Source: Bacteriovoracia bacterium
GTDB taxonomy: Bacteria > Bdellovibrionota > Bacteriovoracia > Bacteriovoracales > Bacteriovoracaceae
NCBI GenBank assembly: GCA_030431635.1
Contig: JAUIIL010000009.1
Location: 62,001 to 126,000, forward strand
DNA: 64,000 nucleotides
Direction of reading: 5' to 3'
In this document: positions 9,537 through 18,381 of the stretch, piece by piece
Layout of the letters: each line of letters begins with the position of its first letter
Numbering within the stretch: position 1 is the stretch's first letter
The notes under the pieces: model-generated
Seen by the model: the letters and a program-made list of their open reading frames with translations, nothing else
The model's database searches: none
Told to the model about the DNA's origin: nothing
Position numbers and translations under genes: made by a program

Positions 9537-9555
9537 GTCGATAAATAAAATCGAC
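9537..9555. promoter_or_regulatory. Short inverted repeat upstream of the M64 peptidase gene
   Basis: GTCGAT (9537-9542) and ATCGAC (9550-9555) form 6-bp arms around an AT-only spacer, 17 bp before the GTG start at 9573 and just before the ribosome site GAGGGAG. It may be an operator, but arms this short can arise by chance. Confidence 0.25.
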
Positions 9556-9572
9556 AAGCAGAGGGAGTTAGA

Positions 9573-11219
9573 GTGAGATCTTTATTAGTTCTTTTTTTTC
9601 TATTATTTTCAATCACAGCTCATTCAACCTATAAGGTTCAGTACTACTCGAGTAATAAAAATGTTAAAGTTATCTCTGTCAGAAAAGTTAACCTAATAAT
9701 AAAAAAGAGGTTTCAAGTTCTTCGAGACATCCCGGTGGATCTTGAAGAAGGATCTTCTAAAGAGAGAACCCGCTTTAAAGAAGTTCTTTACCAAGATCAA
9801 TTTTTGCCACCTCTATTTGCTCGTTCTCAATCTTTACATGCTTTTAATGGGCCAAATCTCACTTGGCCAAACTCTGAAGTGAGAACATTAGTCGATCAAG
9901 GACCAGATAGTAATAGAATCACTCTGACAATTTTGGGTGATGGGTACACTTTGGAGCAAAAAGAGAGATTTTTTAGTGATGCCAAGAGATTAACTCAAGA
10001 CTTATTTAAAGGACAAACTTTTGCTAGTTACCTTCCTTTATTTAATGTTCACGCTGTCTTCACTCCTTCTGCTGAGTCTGGAATTACTGATCTAGTTCAA
10101 AAAAGAACGGCTTTCTCGCTCTATCGATCTCCCAGAGGATCGAAAAGAGGAATTCTTCCAGGAAACAGAAGTGCTCTTGAAAAAGCACTAGGCCTGGCCC
10201 CTGCACCTGCTGATTATCCTATTGTTATCGCCAATGATGAGTATTACGGAGGACTTGGTGGCCGTTATGCTATAACAACTCGCTCGCTGACAAGTGGATC
10301 GATGGTTTTGCGCCACGAGCTTGGGCATAACTTTGGAAATGTTGGGGAGGAGTATGACGGAGGAGGAGTCTATCAGGGGGCGAACTTTTCTTCTTCAAAA
10401 AATCTTCCGTGGAGGCACTGGGAAAGTGGTGATAGAGAAATCCATCAGGCCCTTAACCTCGGAGGAGAATATCTTTGGAAAAGTATTACTCGTGAAGACT
10501 ATAGTTATGATTTTGACTTTCCTAGTGATTCTTTGAGGATGAGTGCCCGCTACCGAATCGGAATTACCTTAAGTAGTGTAGGGTGGTCGCACCCAAATGA
10601 AGTTAGCATTTTACTTGATGGTGTTGAGGTGCCTTATAAAGGAGTTTTCACCAAAGATAGAAGTTTCTTTGAAGTCCTGGTTGAAAAGTCTGTTGAAGCG
10701 GGGAGGCATACTTTAACCATTCGAGATAATCATCGTGATAATGATAATGTTTTGGCCTACTTTCGTGTTTATGCTTATCCCATGAATTATAATTTTAGTG
10801 AAAATAAAATAGCTGGTTTTGCTAATTATAATGAGAGTTCTCGCTTAGTTGGATACAGACCAACTCACAAGATGTGTCTTATGCGAGATATGAGATCGGT
10901 TAATTTTTGTCCTATTGATAAAGAAAATATGTGGCAGCGTTTTTTAAATACAGTTTCACTTATTGATGAGGTTGAAGTGACTTCTATTAATAACGAGAGA
11001 AAAGTCATCTTGAAATCTCCTAAACTTCAAGGTCTTGCTATTTCTTGGTTTAAGCGAGAAGGGAATCAGTGGAATGAAATCACTAAGCTACGAGGTCAAC
11101 AAACCTGGGTGGCCGGTGAGAGAAATTCCGGTTCATTTAAAGTGGAAGTCCTCTACAAAACACCGGAGGTAAGGAAGTATACCGATCGCTTTAGAGCGCA
11201 AGCAGAGTTTTCTCTTTAA
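9573..11219 (+). CDS. Secreted peptidase of the M64 (IgA peptidase) family
   Basis: 548 residues; the GTG start at 9573 has GAGGGAG upstream. Residues 1-19 are a signal peptide. The metallopeptidase core is LTILGDGYT (about 117-125) followed by H248-E249-x-x-H252 and the GEEYDGGG segment at 258-265, the zinc signature of M64 peptidases. About 240 further residues follow, including a beta-rich stretch (about 320-400). M64 enzymes are exported zinc endopeptidases. Together with neighbouring exported peptidases it suggests a set of digestive enzymes. Its end overlaps the convergent gene by 29 bases. Confidence 0.85.
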   Translation: MRSLLVLFFLLFSITAHSTYKVQYYSSNKNVKVISVRKVNLIIKKRFQVLRDIPVDLEEGSSKERTRFKEVLYQDQFLPPLFARSQSLHAFNGPNLTWPNSEVRTLVDQGPDSNRITLTILGDGYTLEQKERFFSDAKRLTQDLFKGQTFASYLPLFNVHAVFTPSAESGITDLVQKRTAFSLYRSPRGSKRGILPGNRSALEKALGLAPAPADYPIVIANDEYYGGLGGRYAITTRSLTSGSMVLRHELGHNFGNVGEEYDGGGVYQGANFSSSKNLPWRHWESGDREIHQALNLGGEYLWKSITREDYSYDFDFPSDSLRMSARYRIGITLSSVGWSHPNEVSILLDGVEVPYKGVFTKDRSFFEVLVEKSVEAGRHTLTIRDNHRDNDNVLAYFRVYAYPMNYNFSENKIAGFANYNESSRLVGYRPTHKMCLMRDMRSVNFCPIDKENMWQRFLNTVSLIDEVEVTSINNERKVILKSPKLQGLAISWFKREGNQWNEITKLRGQQTWVAGERNSGSFKVEVLYKTPEVRKYTDRFRAQAEFSL

Positions 11220-11937
11220 TTTCAAAATTTTTTAAATCTTCCACGAGTTCTTGATATTTTAATGAGCTTTTAAACCATAAACGCTCATGTTCACTCTTAA
11301 TAAGATTTAATAGGTCATCATTTTCTAACCGCTCTTTTTTTGAGAATAGAAAAATATCAGAAAAATAAAAATAGCGGCTATCAAAGGTATGCCCTTTCAC
11401 GTAGGCTTTGAGACAAGTTCTTATAAAAAGTTGAGACTCTATTCCTGGAACGAAATTTACTTTACATGTCAGCCTATGGGACAAAGAAAAGTTTTGAGCG
11501 ATGAAGTTTCCTTTTTCATCAGAGTTTCCATAATTAAGATAAACATAACCATCGTAATAATTTGAATCACCATTATTAATAAAAGAATTTGAAGTAAAAA
11601 CCTCATCATTTTCGCTAATAAACTTAAGAGATTGGCAATCGAGGACTTCTCTATGACTGCCAAGTAGCGTACTGAAAAAAAGCTGAGGGTCTTTAATAAG
11701 ATTTTGTTTTAGTGAGTTTTCTTTCGCGGAGTAAAGAGAATCATTTATGGGAAGATAGTTATCGGCAAGAATGTCAGCACTAGGGACATGATTTCCGTAA
11801 TGGTAGAGAACTGTTTGTTTGGAGAGAAACTTAGACTCACGATCGTTGAGAAAGTCTTGAATAATCTCACCATATCTAATATCGCAGGCAAAAAGAGAGA
11901 GAGTTGTAAAAAATGAGAGTCCTAATATCCTCAACAT
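11191..11937 (-). CDS. Exported protein of unknown function
   Basis: 248 residues beginning MLRILGLSFFTTLSLFAC. This is a signal peptide; the cysteine at 18 in LFAC could be a lipobox, although the -3 position is atypical. I recognise no family. The protein is polar, with scattered cysteines (about 98, 155 and 165), suggesting a disulfide-bonded periplasmic or surface protein. It is convergent with the M64 peptidase gene and overlaps it by 29 bases, and is divergent from the metallopeptidase at 12045. Confidence 0.6.
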   Translation of the reverse strand: MLRILGLSFFTTLSLFACDIRYGEIIQDFLNDRESKFLSKQTVLYHYGNHVPSADILADNYLPINDSLYSAKENSLKQNLIKDPQLFFSTLLGSHREVLDCQSLKFISENDEVFTSNSFINNGDSNYYDGYVYLNYGNSDEKGNFIAQNFSLSHRLTCKVNFVPGIESQLFIRTCLKAYVKGHTFDSRYFYFSDIFLFSKKERLENDDLLNLIKSEHERLWFKSSLKYQELVEDLKNFEIKEKTLLAL

Positions 11938-12044
11938 AATTCTTTGTAGGAGTTGAGACCTTTTGCGTCAATGGAGGGACTAATTTTTACATATCTCTAG
12001 GGTCTGACTTGTCTTAAAGCGAAGATAGGGGTTTCTTACTGATT

Positions 12045-12665
12045 GTGAGAACTTGGTGGTCATTTCTTTTTTTCATCTCTTATTCTGTGTATTCACAAGA
12101 TTTTCTTATTGAGTATGCGCAGAAAAAATCTAGTGAAATTGAAGAATTTTGGGCCAAAGAATTTCAATCAGATGATAGGTATGCTCCCGTCAAAAAAATT
12201 ATTTTTGAGTCTCAACTAGACGAAAGTCTTGGGGGGATGTCTGAGTTGTTTAAACTCTTTTTTAGATCGTTGGTCTCTTTCTCTAGCTATGATTATGAAT
12301 TTAATCAAATTTGTATTAGAGAGGGGCTCTTTGAACGAGTAGAAAATGAGTATGGCCTTATCTTTATTGAGTATACTCTTGCTCATGAATGGGCCCATCA
12401 TATTCAGTTCCTTCTTCAAAAAGAAGTGAATTTTCTCGAACTCGATTTACTAGAAACAAGGAAAATTGAACTCCAGGCCGACTGCATAAGTGGTTTTTAT
12501 TTTAATCAAAACTCTCTGGGTAAAGAAGAAGTCTTACAAATTAAAAGAACTTTAGAAAACTTAGGAGGGGATGATGAGCATGGTAGTTCACAAGAGAGAA
12601 TGAAGGCCTTTGAAAAGGGTCTTCAATTTTCTCACTTAAACGAGTGCTTTAAAGAAGAGCAATAG
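12045..12665 (+). CDS. Exported zinc metallopeptidase, YpfJ-like
   Basis: 206 residues with a signal peptide (1-17, ending VYSQ). The zinc site is H114-E115-x-x-H118 in LAHEWAHHIQ, and the ELQADC segment at 142-147 supplies the third ligand, the arrangement seen in the putative neutral zinc metallopeptidases of the YpfJ/PF04228 type. The start is taken as GTG 12045; the ribosome site is weak, so the start is uncertain, but the signal peptide directly after it supports it. It belongs to the run of exported hydrolases between 8351 and 13536. Confidence 0.7.
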   Translation: MRTWWSFLFFISYSVYSQDFLIEYAQKKSSEIEEFWAKEFQSDDRYAPVKKIIFESQLDESLGGMSELFKLFFRSLVSFSSYDYEFNQICIREGLFERVENEYGLIFIEYTLAHEWAHHIQFLLQKEVNFLELDLLETRKIELQADCISGFYFNQNSLGKEEVLQIKRTLENLGGDDEHGSSQERMKAFEKGLQFSHLNECFKEEQ

Positions 12666-12777
12666 GGGTAGGTGTAAGTTTCTGTTAGATTTAAAAAGAC
12701 GACTAAGTACTTTTTACATCATTTTTCTTACGAGATGATACATTTGCCCCACATTTAGACTACTTAAGCTCTCTATC

Positions 12778-13536
12778 ATGAAAAATAAGAGAGTTATTTC
12801 CCTTTTACTTACCTACCTTTTCCTTTTTCCAGCACAACTTTTTGCAGGAAACTGTGATGAATCCTTTGGGAGTTACCAAGAGGAGAGTCTATATTTTTAC
12901 GGAAAAGAGATTAAGTATAAAGTGGTACCTTTGGATTTTAAAGGCCGCAACTATAAGCAAAAGAAATTTTTTAGAAAAGATGAGCTCCCATCGAAAACCG
13001 CCGTCTATATTGTGATTAACCCTCCTCACCATGTCTCTATTTATAACCAAGGTGAAATCTATGAATCAAATATTGATATTACCTACTCGAGCTTTATGGG
13101 GCTTAAAGGCACCCTCAAAGAGAAAAAGAGAAGTTTTGTGGCTGAAGGTTTTTTGGTGGGACTAGATGATGGTACTGGAGAGTTTTCAAAAGGGTTAAAA
13201 AAATATGTAGCAGAGCATGGTATTCCTTATGGAATGAGTTGTGCTGATACTGTCTGCCGTCTTTTATCAGATTATTCTTCGATAAAAATTGATGGGAAAA
13301 AATTGAAAACAATTTTTATTACAACATTGATAAAAAAACTTCTTCATGCCCAGGATAATAATCTTGGATTAAGTATTGAAACTTTTAAGATGACTGACTC
13401 TAGCTTGCTTTCGGCCTATAAATCATTGCAAAACGAGGAAATAGTATTCATGTTTGGAATTCTTCTTAAGCCAGTTATCTTATTTCTTCTTGCAGGTGCA
13501 ATTGGTCTTGGAGTTTATGCTGTTAGCTCAAACTGA
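12778..13536 (+). CDS. Exported protein, possibly a permuted NlpC/P60-like cysteine hydrolase
   Basis: 252 residues with a signal peptide (1-23, ending LFAG) and a C-terminal membrane segment (about 228-248). In between, H85 in HHVSIY, E96 in IYES and C155 in GMSCADTVC stand in the order expected for circularly permuted NlpC/P60 (YiiX-like) enzymes, where the His comes before the Cys. That assignment rests on these motifs only. If right, it would be an envelope hydrolase of peptidoglycan or lipid held by its C-terminal anchor. It overlaps the end of feoB by 14 bases. Confidence 0.5.
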   Translation: MKNKRVISLLLTYLFLFPAQLFAGNCDESFGSYQEESLYFYGKEIKYKVVPLDFKGRNYKQKKFFRKDELPSKTAVYIVINPPHHVSIYNQGEIYESNIDITYSSFMGLKGTLKEKKRSFVAEGFLVGLDDGTGEFSKGLKKYVAEHGIPYGMSCADTVCRLLSDYSSIKIDGKKLKTIFITTLIKKLLHAQDNNLGLSIETFKMTDSSLLSAYKSLQNEEIVFMFGILLKPVILFLLAGAIGLGVYAVSSN

Positions 13537-15334
13537 TCTTAACAATAAGGCCTAAAAAATAGGCAAGAACGGAATATCCTAAAAAAGTCATCCACGCAAT
13601 TTTTGAGCTACCTGATTCTTTCTTGAGCATGGCCACGGTTGAAATACATTGAAGTGCAATGGCATAGAAAACAAGTAAGGCCATGGCGCTGGCAAAAGTA
13701 AGCCCATCAGCTTGTATGTTTTGGGCCAGAGAAGCAATGTTCTCATCTGCTCCTTCTACTCCATAAAGTGTTCCTAAAACTCCAACAAAAACCTCTCTGG
13801 CCAAAAAGGAAGCAAGGATGGCCACTCCATAGCGCCAGTCAATTCCAAGGGGTTGGAAAAGCGGGGAGAGGAAATGTCCTATTTGTGAAAGCCAAGAACT
13901 CTCAAGTTTTCCTGCTCCATAAGGGAAGTAGCTCAGAACCCAAACAATGGCCGTCACACTAAAAATAACAGGACCCGCTTTAACAACAAAGCTTTTAGTC
14001 GCATGTAATGCTCTCATAGCAAGAGGTTTAAAAGCGGGAAGTCGATAAGGAGGAAGTTCTAAAATAAAAGGAGCATCCATTACTTCTTTCTTATTTACTC
14101 GTGATAAAACAGCACTCACAACAAGTGCAGTTAAAAGGCCAAAAATATAAAGAGCGAAAAAACTAAGTCCCCTCAGATCGAGCAGTCCATAAAACACCTT
14201 CTCTTCTGGAACAAAAGCTGAAATAAAAAGAGCATAGACAGGTAGCCTCGCTGAACAAGACATGAGAGGTATTGTTATTAGAGTAATAAGTCTTTTTTTA
14301 GGGGACTCAATTACTCTGGCCGCCATCATTGCTGGAATGGAGCAGGCAAAACCAGAGAGGTAGGGAATAAAACTTTTCCCAGAGAGTCCAAAGTAGCTGA
14401 AAGGCCTATGGCAAATAAGGGCCGCACGCACTAAGTAGCCACTATCTTCAAGTAGCCCAATAATAAAAGAGAGGATCATAATTTGTGGGGCAAAGACAAG
14501 AAAAGAGCCGAAACCTCCAAAAAGAGCGTCATTAATAAAATCACTGACAATTCCCGCAGGGAGTGAACTAGTCACAAAAACACCTAGCTGCCCTATGACT
14601 TCTTCAATAAGATCCATTAAAGGAGAGGCCCAGGTAAAAATACTTTGAAATAACAACCCCATAATGAGGAAGAAAGCAATACCACCGACAAAGCTGTGCA
14701 AAAAGAATTTATCGATTTGAGTTTGGTTTTTAATAAAAAAGACACCACCAAGGTCAAGTTCCTTCACAACTTCTCGGGCCCTAACAACTGCTTTTTGCTT
14801 TGAATACATTTCTCCTTGAGGGAGATAGTCATTGGGAGAGTTTGAGATTTTAACGATGGCCTTTTTAAATTCATCTACTCCTTCTAGTGTCTTGGCCGAA
14901 AGGGCGTAGAGGGGGCTTCCTAAAAGTTTTGTTAGTTTTTCTACTGAGAGTTCCGACTTTTGAGGAAGCTCATCAATCATATTTAAAGCAAAAATAATAG
15001 GTTTTTTATATTCTGAAGCAAGGGCTTGTGCTTGTAGCCCAAAGACTAAACTTCTCTCAAGTCTCGTAATATCGAGTGTACAAATAACAGATTTAATTTT
15101 TTCATCCTTAAGGGACTGATGAAAACCAGCAATGGCTATTTCCTCATCCTTAGTCATAGCAGTGAGGGAGTAGACACCTGGGAAGTCAATCAGCTCAAGC
15201 GTACCACACATCCCTCTCTTCAGTTCAACTGTTGCCCCAGGAAAGTTAGCAACTTTTTGCTTTAATCCTGTGAGCCTATTAAACAGAAGGGACTTGCCAG
15301 AATTGGGTTTACCTAAAATTAAAATGCTACTCAT
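13523..15334 (-). CDS. feoB: Ferrous iron transport protein B
   Basis: 603 residues. The N-terminal G domain shows G1 GKPNSGKS (8-15), G3 DFPGVYS and G4 NMID, followed by the cytoplasmic helical spacer and a membrane domain with two Gate repeats, including LSGFACSIPAMMAAR and SCSARLPVYALF with the conserved cysteines. FeoB moves Fe2+ across the inner membrane. At about 600 residues it is a shorter version than the 770-residue enterobacterial form. Its ATG overlaps the feoA stop (15331-15334), so the pair is co-translated. Very sure. Confidence 0.95.
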   Translation of the reverse strand: MSSILILGKPNSGKSLLFNRLTGLKQKVANFPGATVELKRGMCGTLELIDFPGVYSLTAMTKDEEIAIAGFHQSLKDEKIKSVICTLDITRLERSLVFGLQAQALASEYKKPIIFALNMIDELPQKSELSVEKLTKLLGSPLYALSAKTLEGVDEFKKAIVKISNSPNDYLPQGEMYSKQKAVVRAREVVKELDLGGVFFIKNQTQIDKFFLHSFVGGIAFFLIMGLLFQSIFTWASPLMDLIEEVIGQLGVFVTSSLPAGIVSDFINDALFGGFGSFLVFAPQIMILSFIIGLLEDSGYLVRAALICHRPFSYFGLSGKSFIPYLSGFACSIPAMMAARVIESPKKRLITLITIPLMSCSARLPVYALFISAFVPEEKVFYGLLDLRGLSFFALYIFGLLTALVVSAVLSRVNKKEVMDAPFILELPPYRLPAFKPLAMRALHATKSFVVKAGPVIFSVTAIVWVLSYFPYGAGKLESSWLSQIGHFLSPLFQPLGIDWRYGVAILASFLAREVFVGVLGTLYGVEGADENIASLAQNIQADGLTFASAMALLVFYAIALQCISTVAMLKKESGSSKIAWMTFLGYSVLAYFLGLIVKISLS

Positions 15335-15579
15335 TTTGCTTCTTTAATATAGATTTTTTCGGCCACAGACTTCTCAATGGAAAACACACTATCAGCGACT
15401 TGATAAAGTCTTGGCCCATTTAAAGGTAGTTTTTTAAGACATGTAACAGATTGTCCGAAATCAAACCCTGTTTCTTTCAGTCTTGTGGATAAACAAATTT
15501 CTAAAGAGTGATCAAGATCCTCAATGAGAGCGGTTTGTTTTTCTGCTATATCCCAAAGAGAAGAGGTTTTAACTGTCAT
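15331..15579 (-). CDS. feoA: Ferrous iron transport protein A
   Basis: 82 residues from ATG 15579, chosen because AGGA lies just upstream; an earlier in-frame start at 15603 has no ribosome site and lies inside the palindrome. The sequence has the SH3-like FeoA pattern: a short leucine-rich start, LKETGFDFGQSVTCLKK in the middle and a C-terminal strand ending in the EKIYI segment. FeoA is a small cytoplasmic partner of FeoB. It is the first gene of feoAB and begins just downstream of a 16-bp palindrome that probably controls the operon. Confidence 0.85.
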   Translation of the reverse strand: MTVKTSSLWDIAEKQTALIEDLDHSLEICLSTRLKETGFDFGQSVTCLKKLPLNGPRLYQVADSVFSIEKSVAEKIYIKEAK

Positions 15580-15589
15580 TCTTATTCCT

Positions 15590-15605
15590 GTTTGATATAT
15601 CAAAC
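15590..15605. promoter_or_regulatory. Perfect 16-bp palindrome at the feoAB start, putative metal-regulator operator
   Basis: GTTTGATATATCAAAC is perfectly self-complementary. It lies 11 bp upstream of the feoA ATG, abutting the ribosome-binding AGGA. Location and symmetry suit an operator for a dimeric iron-responsive repressor (Fur- or DtxR/MntR-type); the sequence is not a classic GATAATGATAATC-type Fur box. Regulator identity is inferred. Confidence 0.55.
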
Positions 15606-15722
15606 AAAATAGGGCAACTGCCGAAGTTCGTCAAGATGGAAGCAGCGCTTCTTAAGATGAAATAAAAATATCTAAATCAAACTTGATGGGTATAATGAAA
15701 GTAAAAGATTAAAGGAATATTA

Positions 15723-16511
15723 TTGAAACATCTAAAAATATATCTCTTTCCAATAGTTGTGGGGCTTATTGTGGGCTCTATGGCCTTTTTTTATCTTTTT
15801 CTCCCACAGGACAATCCCTACAATTTGACAGATAAGTTAGCAACAGACTACCAGGCCTTTAGTTTTGAACATATGATGGCCAATAAAAAATCTTCTCTAG
15901 CAGGTGAAGAGTCGCAGAAAATTTGGCAGCGCTATCAACAAATCTACTCTCATGTCGAGAATATCAGGACGGCTTTAAAAAGAGTTATTAAAAAAGAGCG
16001 CGACTGGTTAACGGCCATCACTTTTCTTGAAGCTAGTCCACTGAAACCAGGGCCAAACTTTGATTTTCATATGTTAACAGGTATTTGGAGAAGTGAAGGG
16101 AAGAAGGAAATCTCTCTTAATTGGTTAGGTTCTCAAAGTGCTGGTGCCAAGAAAGAAGTCGAGTTATACCTCGCTCAAAGAACTCAAACACTTGATGTCG
16201 GAGCTCCCAAGCAAGACTTGGTACTTATCAGCCATAATAAAGACTTCAATAGTTTTTTACTAACTTCGGGGCAGAGTTCTCAAACTGAAGAGAAAACTCA
16301 AAGGGCCGTTGGCTTTGCTTTATCAAAAAAAATTTTGTTTTGGATAAACAAACCCCTCATTTCAGAAGAAAAGGTTCATTACCATCTCATCCTCTATTCC
16401 TGGGAAGAGTTGAGTTTCATTAAGGAAGAGTTGAGCTTTACTTGGGATCAGAACACAAGACTTATTGATGGCACCCCTAAATGGCAATTAACAAACTTCA
16501 AAAGACTCTAG
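15723..16511 (+). CDS. Membrane-anchored protein of unknown function
   Basis: 262 residues from TTG 15723 with AAAGGA upstream. One N-terminal hydrophobic segment (about 8-28) is followed by a polar domain, so this is a signal anchor or uncleaved signal peptide with a periplasmic body. No recognisable family. It lies 54 bp before htpX on the same strand and may share its transcript; a TATAAT at 15691-15696 could be its -10 box, without a good -35. Function not assignable. Confidence 0.6.
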   Translation: MKHLKIYLFPIVVGLIVGSMAFFYLFLPQDNPYNLTDKLATDYQAFSFEHMMANKKSSLAGEESQKIWQRYQQIYSHVENIRTALKRVIKKERDWLTAITFLEASPLKPGPNFDFHMLTGIWRSEGKKEISLNWLGSQSAGAKKEVELYLAQRTQTLDVGAPKQDLVLISHNKDFNSFLLTSGQSSQTEEKTQRAVGFALSKKILFWINKPLISEEKVHYHLILYSWEELSFIKEELSFTWDQNTRLIDGTPKWQLTNFKRL

Positions 16512-16565
16512 CCCTTGACACCCACAAAAGAGTTATTAACTTAAAGAAGTTAAAAGGAGAAACAA

Positions 16566-17456
16566 ATGCTTAAGCGGATTCTACTATTCTCTCTCACTAA
16601 TATACTCGTAATTATTACGATTAGTTTTTTTATGCGCTTACTAGGCGTAGGCCCTTACATCACTCAATATGGACTTGATTATAACTCGCTAGCTGTCTTT
16701 TGTTTGTTGTGGGGGATGGCCGGTTCCTTTATTTCTCTAATGCTCTCAAAATTCATGGCAAAGACTATGATGGGGGTCAAGTTGGTGGATGCTAATGATC
16801 CACATTACGGAGCTGTTGTACGCAAAGTTCATGAATTTGCTAGAGGTGCAGGAATTTCTAAAATGCCAGAGGTAGGAGTTTACAACTCAGCTGAAGTGAA
16901 TGCTTTCGCCACAGGACCAAGTCGTAATAATTCCTTAGTGGCCGTGTCCACTGGGCTTCTTCAATCGATGAATGAAAGTGAAGTGGAAGGAGTTCTTGCT
17001 CATGAAGTGGCCCATATTCAAAATGGAGATATGGTGACAATGACTCTTATCCAAGGGGTTGTGAACGCTTTTGTTATGTTTTTTGCGAGAATTGCGGCTT
17101 TCGCACTTAGCAATGCTTTAAGAAGTGATAACGAAAGAGAAGGTGGACTAGGTTATTTTGGTCACTTTATTGCGGTCATGGTTTTTGAAATTATGTTTGG
17201 TTTCTTAGGAATGTTTGTGATTGCTTTCTTCTCTCGTTTTCGTGAATACAGAGCAGATGCTGGAGGAGCGAAATTAGCAGGAAGCCAAAAAATGATAGCG
17301 GCCCTTGAGAGGTTAAAGTTAAATTTTAATCGTGTGGATGACTCTGCTGAATCCATGAGAGCGATGAAGATTTCCTCTCGAAAAGGTCTCATGAACTTTC
17401 TCTCCACTCACCCTAGTCTTGATAATAGGATTGCTGCGCTTAAGAGAGCGAGTTAA
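16566..17456 (+). CDS. htpX: Membrane zinc protease HtpX
   Basis: 296 residues, the usual HtpX length. Two N-terminal membrane segments (about 4-24, 38-62), the zinc motif H146-E147-V-A-H150 in LAHEVAHIQNGD, two further membrane helices, and the third zinc ligand in FREYRADAGGA near residue 226. HtpX degrades damaged inner-membrane proteins together with FtsH. A ribosome site AAAAGGAG lies upstream of the ATG. The last 17 bases overlap the convergent gene. Very sure. Confidence 0.95.
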   Translation: MLKRILLFSLTNILVIITISFFMRLLGVGPYITQYGLDYNSLAVFCLLWGMAGSFISLMLSKFMAKTMMGVKLVDANDPHYGAVVRKVHEFARGAGISKMPEVGVYNSAEVNAFATGPSRNNSLVAVSTGLLQSMNESEVEGVLAHEVAHIQNGDMVTMTLIQGVVNAFVMFFARIAAFALSNALRSDNEREGGLGYFGHFIAVMVFEIMFGFLGMFVIAFFSRFREYRADAGGAKLAGSQKMIAALERLKLNFNRVDDSAESMRAMKISSRKGLMNFLSTHPSLDNRIAALKRAS

Positions 17457-18381
17457 GAGTTTGCTGGTAATCTTTAACCAGTTTTTCAACCAGCTCTTGA
17501 GTTGTGGGCAGATCTTTAATTAAGGAGATCGCTTGGCCGATTTCAAGTTCTCCCTCATCAAGTTTTCCCTCAAGCATACCAGCTTTGGCCCTTCCTTTTC
17601 CTAAGAGCTCTTTTAACTCTTGGGCCGAAGCGTTTTTTTCTTCGAGAGATTGCACTTGATTAAAGAAGAGATTTTTAAATAGTCTCACAGGAACGAGCTT
17701 TTTCATGGAAAGTTTTGTATCTGAGGCCTGAGCTTTCAAAAGCAATTCTTTGTATTTTATATGGGCACTTGATTCCTGAGTCATAAGAAATCTTGTTCCC
17801 ATTTGAACCGCTTGAGCACCTAACGCCAAAGATGCGCATATTCCTCTCGCATCTACGATTCCTCCTGCTGCAATGACCGGAATTTTAACAGCATCCACCA
17901 CTTGCGGAACAAGACTCATCGTTGTGATTTCATCTATCCCGTTGTGTCCGCCAGCTTCAAAACCTTCGGCGATAATAGCATCAACTCCCGCATCTTCACA
18001 TTTCTTGGCCAAAAGAGGGGAAGCGCAGACATGAATAACGATGCAGCCCTTTTTTTTCAGTTCTTCAGTAAACTTTCTGGGACTCCCAGCAGAAGTGATA
18101 AAAACTTTTATTCCATGTTTAAGTGCGACCTCAATTTGCTCAGGTGCTCCTTTATAAAGTAAGGGGACGTTCACAGCTAGTGTTCCTGATTTTCTAAGCT
18201 CTTGAGCTTTTTGGAGGTGGGAAGCAAGTAAATCTGGTTTCATTGAACCTGCTCCAATGACACCCAAGACTCCAGCATTAGCACTTGCGGCCGCTAGTTT
18301 CGCTCCCGAGACCCAAACCATTCCTGCTTGAATGATTGGGTACTTAATTTTCAAGAGCTCACAAAGGGGAGTTCTTTTCAT
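17440..18381 (-). CDS. Nitronate monooxygenase/enoyl reductase-like FMN protein
   Basis: 313 residues of the 2-nitropropane dioxygenase family: an FMN TIM barrel with PIIQAGMVWVSGAKLAAA near the start, GFEAGGHNG near residue 143 (catalytic-histidine region), PVIAAGGIVDARG and ALGAQAVQMGTRFL for phosphate binding. Members oxidise nitronates or act as FabK-type enoyl-ACP reductases; sequence alone does not decide. The start codon overlaps the stop of mnmD (18378-18381), so the two are co-translated. Confidence 0.85.
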   Translation of the reverse strand: MKRTPLCELLKIKYPIIQAGMVWVSGAKLAAASANAGVLGVIGAGSMKPDLLASHLQKAQELRKSGTLAVNVPLLYKGAPEQIEVALKHGIKVFITSAGSPRKFTEELKKKGCIVIHVCASPLLAKKCEDAGVDAIIAEGFEAGGHNGIDEITTMSLVPQVVDAVKIPVIAAGGIVDARGICASLALGAQAVQMGTRFLMTQESSAHIKYKELLLKAQASDTKLSMKKLVPVRLFKNLFFNQVQSLEEKNASAQELKELLGKGRAKAGMLEGKLDEGELEIGQAISLIKDLPTTQELVEKLVKDYQQTLNSLS

